From contig NC_060890.1 in NCBI RefSeq assembly GCF_014805685.1, forward strand, positions 14,380,500-14,444,499: a stretch of 64,000 bases of DNA, in the 5' to 3' direction. A program made the position numbers and the translations under genes. The first letter of the stretch is position 1; each line of letters starts with the position of its first letter. The DNA comes from Silurus meridionalis (lineage: Eukaryota; Chordata; Actinopteri; Siluriformes; Siluridae). The notes under the pieces were generated by a model. That model saw only the letters and a program-made list of their open reading frames with translations, was not told the DNA's origin and ran no database searches. Shown here piece by piece: positions 26,756 to 64,000 of this stretch.

Positions 26756-27225
26756 TCACACACACCATGCAAATGTTTTGGTCCAACTGAGATAAAATAA
26801 AAAATAAAATAAAAAAAATAGTCCTGATGAACTTGATCTGATGATGTTCAGTCTAAAGCGAACCCAGCTCTGTTCAGGGCTTCCAGAAGAGCAAAATTGA
26901 AATATTTTCCACAGCAAGGTTAATATAAATTAATATAATCTTGCTTAGAATGTGTCCAGTGCCTCGTTATTTTCATTGAGAACTAAATCCTCTTTTCTTG
27001 GCTGTTGAGTTGTGAAGGTGTCAGCCCAGATGTCACCCAGTGAGGCATGGCTACAAGGAGACCAGTAGAACTTCCTTTTCTTTTTTCCATGGAGTGCTAG
27101 TTTAGTGTCCAATTAAGGGGCTTTGAGCTGAGACCATTCTGATCACAGTAGAAATTGATTGTCAGCCCTTTAGCTATCCCCTCATCAAGAAGGAAAAACT
27201 TCTTCAGTAGTCATATGCCAGAACT

Positions 27226-58469
<31,244 letters not shown>

Positions 58470-59812
58470 CTAGAGCAGGACAGAACCTTTCCAACAGCCC
58501 TGATGGGAACATGCAAAATCTGGGCTTCACTTGGCATTCACAAGTAAACCATAAAGTATACATGAGCTGATGATTATTTCATATTGTAAATGAAAAATTC
58601 TTTTGAATTTTTCTATGCACCATGTTTTGTTTTTCAGCTTCTATTTCCTCTTTTATCTGCAGCTGCTGTGTGAAGTAATCAAAGACAACAGGTAAACGGT
58701 TTGACAGGTCATGTTAAGAACATAACAATTATTAATGATATAATGAGTGTTACTGTTATTTTATCTCAACAGATGATCATGTTTTGGGTGTGAGAACATT
58801 CAAAATGCAAATCTGTTTGCTGATCTACAGTGTTTTGTATACAAAACTTTTACAACCCATCAACTGTTAAATTGCGAGTTGTTTGCTTTCGCACATTTTT
58901 TGGACTTGTTATGGTTTATGCCTTTGTATTTATTTGGTGCATGTTACTAAAAGGCGCACACTCCTATTTAAAGAAAAAAGTGTCCTTCAAGCAGCTGTTC
59001 TGTGCATTTCTCATGGTTTCAGAGAAAGGTAAACAGCATTTTGCTTTGCTTTGCACCTCCAAGGTCAGGGATCTGTATTCTGGTATAGTGGAGGCCACAG
59101 CCTAAGGCAAAGGGGATTTTCATGTTAAAACTTACCAGGCAGCTGACTTGCAGACCTTGAACACAGATCAACCCAAGCAACCAAGAGCCACACAAGGACT
59201 GACCCACACATAAAGAGGTACTGAATTGGCTAGGTTGCCAATCTGAGATTTTAACTCATCTATTTATGTTTCCTTTTAGATATTTTACATAGTTTATAGT
59301 TTGGAGATGCAAACAGAATTGTTTTACCATTAATGTGTACATACATTCAAGAAATTCTTTCAAAATTTCTGTTCACTTTTAAACAGAGAGCAGTTCAAAA
59401 CTCAAGTAAACAGTTCTCCTTAAAGCTTATCCCCAACATTCCACAGAGCCATTATGCCTAAACACCATCAGTCAATTTTTCAGTCCACGTGCATGCACAA
59501 ACTTAAATATAAGCAACTCTGAACTTCATAACTCAAGAAATGTACATATAATTATGCATCCAAACATCACGTGAAGCAAAAATGAAACAGAATAGGAACC
59601 CAATATTAGAGAACGAGAACGTGCACACAAGTATTTTTTTTTTTTTGAGGATTCAAGCAATCATGCAGGAACATAATCAGTTCTCTGGGATGAAAATGTG
59701 TCTGTGTGGGGGTTGGATACGTATGAAGAGAAAACAAGAGGGTGTAAAACATGCTGTGGAACAAGAGGCCAGTCATGTAGGAGAGTGAAGTGAGATAGTG
59801 TCTGAGAGGTAA

Positions 59813-59853
<41 letters not shown>

Positions 59854-59860
59854 TGTGTGC
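59813..59860. repeat. (GT)n microsatellite
   Basis: Slightly interrupted GT units. Confidence 0.9.
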
Positions 59861-60428
59861 GTGTGTTTGAGTATGTGAAATAGAGAGTGAGAGAGAGATT
59901 CCCCTCTGCCTCTCTTACTAATTGACAGCCGAGGAGCGTTTTGCTGACAGTGACATCACAGGGGAGTCCAGATGGTTAATATGAGGCCTTCTGGCTGCAC
60001 CTGTTTCCTACTGCCACTGAATTTCAATTTCCACCATCCAGAGTAGGATGACAACAGCACAGTCAATTGTAAACAGGTGTGTGCCTGCATAGGTGCATTT
60101 GTTTGTGTTTAAAAGGCAACTGTGTGTACTGTGTGTACTGTGTGTCTACAAAGGAGATGTGGCATCAAGTTCAAAGATTACATACATTCCAGTATACTGT
60201 AGTGCTTTCCGTTTAAGACATTTTAAAAGAAAGAGCGGAAACCCTCATCATTTCTCCTTTCCACCAATTAATTTAAATGCTAACAATTAGATGTGAGCTC
60301 CATGGCAGTCCAAAAGCAATCAGCCTCTAATGATGTGCAATAAAACCCAGTGAGCCTCCACCAGACCGCTACAGTCTATTACAGAGCATAGAGGAGTAAG
60401 AGCCCACTCCATACAAAGCCCTCAGAGA

Positions 60429-60463
<35 letters not shown>

Positions 60464-60565
60464 CTCAGTCTCTGTCTTTGACTTGTTCTCTATGTCTGTC
60501 TGTCTATTTCTCTCTCTTTTTTTCTCTCTCTCTTGCTCTCTCTCTCTCTCTCCCTCTCTCTCTCA

Positions 60566-60617
<52 letters not shown>
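60429..60617. repeat. CA, CT and CA arrays
   Basis: CA 60429-60461, CT-rich 60520-60565 and CA 60566-60617. Confidence 0.9.
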
Positions 60618-60618
<1 letters not shown>

Positions 60619-62208
60619 GCGCAAGCACACACGAAGATGTCAAAGGAAGAAAAAGTGAGCAAAGAGAGCAAGAGTTAGTAGTAGGAAAAGCTGCCTACAG
60701 TCAGTATATACAATCTGTTCAGTTATTTAAATAATAGTGAAATATCTAAAATAAACTGAACTTACATCATTTTACTGACTTAACTTAAAATGAAGCATAA
60801 GTCAAGTAGGACTGACTGCATGATGTGATGAATAAAGGAAACCAACAAAGGCAGAAGAGACAAACTCCACCAGACATACAAAACCTATCTACATGTTTTA
60901 TAGTAGACATTTCATCTTCGGTGTAAAACAAAAAAACACAAAAAAGTAGCTGCTCTTTTTGTTTTCTTTTGGCTATTGTCTGTTTACCTCTATTCTACTT
61001 GTCCTCATGGGAGTGCTGTGCTTTTCAGCATTACATGTTCTTGTCAATATTACTGTTCTACTGGCCATACTACACGTATGTACAAACTCACACACACATA
61101 TATCATCAATTCCTTGTGCATGGAGGAAAATGTTTCATTTTCTTGATACATTGTGTGAATATGAATATGTTCAAGCTGAAAACAGGATAAACTAATCTAA
61201 TACACAGTTGCTTAAATTACAATAAGATTATAGTCCAACGTTTTGTATCAGGTTTCTCATTTTGCCTGTTTCAATTATGTTCACTTACTGAGCCATTGTT
61301 CTTATCTGGAATTTGTCTATTTGACCCTTTTAGATATTGTTATATAATGTCATTTTGTCATACTGTACATTAACATATATTTCTCATCATTTTACAAGAT
61401 ATCACCATACATTTACATTGTGTAAGTAGTAACAAACAGGTGTCTTTCTATGGTCGGGTGCTTAAGAAATACAAACTTGCCATGATCTCTGGGAAACAGG
61501 GGCTTTATTACATTTTCCTGTCAGCGAGAGCAAAACAAATCACTTGTGACAGTCTCTAAGCACATGTATGTAAAAGAAGACAGTTTGCACTTTTCTTAGA
61601 ATGTAGCATGAGCTGTAGATTAAAAAAGATTTGGCTTTGTGGCTTCATTTGTCTTGAAGGAATCATGTTGTCCTTATTGAGAAATTATTGAGAAATGAAC
61701 CAGCTGCAAACAGCACTGGAGTGGTGTTACACATGCCTGTATTACACCATATCATAATTTCAGCATAATATAAACTTTACACACCAAGCACTATATGCTG
61801 CAATGTACTGTATATCACACACTATTAAACAAAAGCATGTTACGCAGTAGGATGTAACACATTCACAGAAAAAAGGTAAGAGGCAGAATGGGAGGGGGAG
61901 TGACAGACACACCACATCCCAGTCCGTCTCATCTTCTAACTGAGGAAAGGGAAGGACTGAGGTAGACAGACATGAGAATAAAGCAGCAAGGTGATATAAT
62001 GAGGATGAAAAAGCAGCTTGGCTAACAGGGTGGGACTATAAGACTACAGCTGGGTAGCAGAAGCAAATATAGGAAATAAAGGAAAGTAACAACTATGCAG
62101 TAAAGAACAATAGATTAATAAGGGAATTATGTAAAAGAAACAAGGAATTGAAAAGAAGGATAGAAAGACTATTATGGAGATTGGTAAAGGGCAAAGATGA
62201 AAACACAA

Positions 62209-62314
<106 letters not shown>

Positions 62315-63023
62315 AGAAAGTTAGCAAAGGTGAGAAAAGTCCCTTAGTGAGAGTAGTAGAGATAAAAGACAGTGAGAAAATAAGAACAGTTTTTACAAAG
62401 AAGAGAGAGAGAGAGAAAGAGAGAGAGAGAACAGACTATTGTTGGCTGAGTGCCAGACACCGGATATAGGCCAGCTGGCATTGTGCCAATTGGGGCTTCC
62501 AAGCTTCAATCCCTAAAAACAATCATTTGGACAGTGCGTGTGTGTTTGTACAAATAGGTGAACATGCGTTTGAGTGAGCCCGCATGTGCTAGGGTGAGCG
62601 ATTAGCTCACTATTATATTCACATCTATTATGGAATTCACAAACTCTCCTTCTCTCTCTCTCACTCTCTCTCCAAACACACACACACTGTGCACTGTGCC
62701 AAGTGTTGCTTCCTCCACCAGCTGGGACATCAAAGTTGATCCCCTCTGCAGCTCTGAGCCAGCATTCACTCTCGCTCTTTCTTTCTCTCCTTCTCTTTGA
62801 CTCTCCACATTCTTTCTCAGCTCTTACTCTTATTCTGTTAGCATATCACTAACAAACATCATGTTATTCTGTAATTAACATACACAGAGACACCAGCACT
62901 TTAATTTGACTCAGAATAAACATTTAAAGTGTAACTGACACGCTGCATGTATATCTTTTTAAGATGTTTTAAGATGTGACTGATCCCCATAAGAAAAAGT
63001 TGTCTTTTCTTTCTCTTTCTCTC

Positions 63024-63138
<115 letters not shown>

Positions 63139-63536
63139 AAGAAGAGAATGCCCTCTCATCAGAGATTTTTACCCAGATGGGAAAACAGGTGTCCTATTCA
63201 CTCTTAACTCACACATACACAATACTAGGTTCTACTACTAACAATTTCATGAAATAAATGCCAATAAATATATCTTAAAAACAAAGTGGAGTGAAAATGA
63301 GTAACATAGACAAAAGAAAGAGATTAACATTACAGCAAAACAAGTAAAAGGTTAAACAAAGGGCAGTATAATATGAAGATATTGCATCCATATTATAAGA
63401 AAACACATCAGCTATTTTCAGAGTAGTATAAGTTTTGTCAATATTTTTATAAGCCTGACTAACTTCATTATTCACAGTGGTAGTAGACACATAGTAGTTT
63501 TGTACATTCCTCACCTCCAGAAGAATGAGAAGATGC

Positions 63537-63757
63537 CTATTTGTCACAAACACATACTACAGTATGGTTAATTCGTTTCTTTGCATATTACAGTTTGTTC
63601 GAAATTTTGGGTCAGAGCACAGGGTCAGACATGATACTGCATCCCTGGAGCAGATAGGGTTAAGAGGTGCAACAGCGGTAGCTTGGCAGTGCTAAAGCTT
63701 GAACTCCAACTTTCTGATCACTAACCCAGAGCCTTAACCATTGAGCCAGGTGCTTCC
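63537..63757. mobile_element. Diverged copy of the 42.5-kb dispersed repeat
   Basis: Shares, in the same order and strand, tttgtcaca, gggtcagagcacagggtcag, cctggagca, gggttaag, agcttgg, cttgaac and gagccttaacca with 42521-42772. More decayed and shorter in the middle. Confidence 0.75.
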
Positions 63758-64000
63758 ACAACAGTATGTTAGTTACAGGGTCATTGGAATCAGTGTTATC
63801 ATTTTGGTGAAGCTAATATTCAGACGCTCACAGTTGGTCTGTTTTTATGAGATGATGCAGTCACACAGCATTCTCGCATGACCAGGAGAGATAAAGTGAT
63901 CAGCAAGACCACCTGGCCCACCACAAACGGTTCCCAGCCAAAAGCAGAGCTGAGGGGCCAGAACAGAGGGGAAACCGCCCATGAGCCTGCACATGCACAC

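Larger units (their letters stand above)
25760..27225 (-). other. bahcc1: Probable bahcc1 3' UTR
   Basis: No open frame of note follows the stop. The first canonical AATAAA on the minus strand is at 25788-25783, which would give a UTR of about 1.45 kb. It contains a (CA)n array (26699-26753) and A/T-rich stretches. The end is inferred; transcript evidence would settle it. Confidence 0.35.

Overview
This is vertebrate nuclear DNA, almost certainly from a teleost fish. It has a large intron-rich gene, many long (CA)n, (TA)n and (CT)n microsatellites, several decayed Tc1/mariner copies of kinds common in fish, and hAT-type elements. An otophysan (catfish- or characin-like) source is a weak guess from the repeat types. 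The only host gene I can support is on the minus strand.

Right 60% (about 27.2-64 kb): 26 coding exons of bahcc1 (BAH domain and coiled-coil containing 1) run right to left from 58339 to 27226. I rebuilt every junction by hand. Every internal exon is bounded by AG and GT, all phases agree, and the exons encode about 2,585 residues ending in a stop. The extreme N-terminus, the first exon(s) and the promoter lie beyond 64000. The protein runs from the conserved N-terminal block, through His-, Ser- and Pro-rich disordered parts, a short coiled coil, AT-hook-like motifs and a Tudor-like region, to a C-terminal BAH domain. BAHCC1 is a chromatin reader and silencing factor; in mammals its BAH domain binds H3K27me3. 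A 3' UTR of about 1.4 kb may follow, to near 25.8 kb.

The introns hold one Tc1-like copy with both ends (33331-34742), a second one interrupted by another dispersed repeat (42108-43763), a truncated third (from 43891), and many microsatellites. Some of these sit as reverse-complementary pairs within one intron.

Left 40% (1-about 25.8 kb): no host gene found. It holds microsatellites, a 23+26-bp fold-back repeat around a (TA)n array (12981-13288), Tc1 remnants (about 8930-9664 and 22850-23395), a 175-bp hAT-type MITE with target duplication (23761-23935) and a LINE/SINE-like 3' tail (14303-14450). Its most interesting object is a nest of elements at 17817-19903. A hAT-type element with an exact 8-bp target duplication contains an element with LTR-like ends and its own exact 5-bp target duplication. 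The interior of that inner element is almost entirely a 30-bp minisatellite that stays open as a decapeptide repeat for 190 codons.
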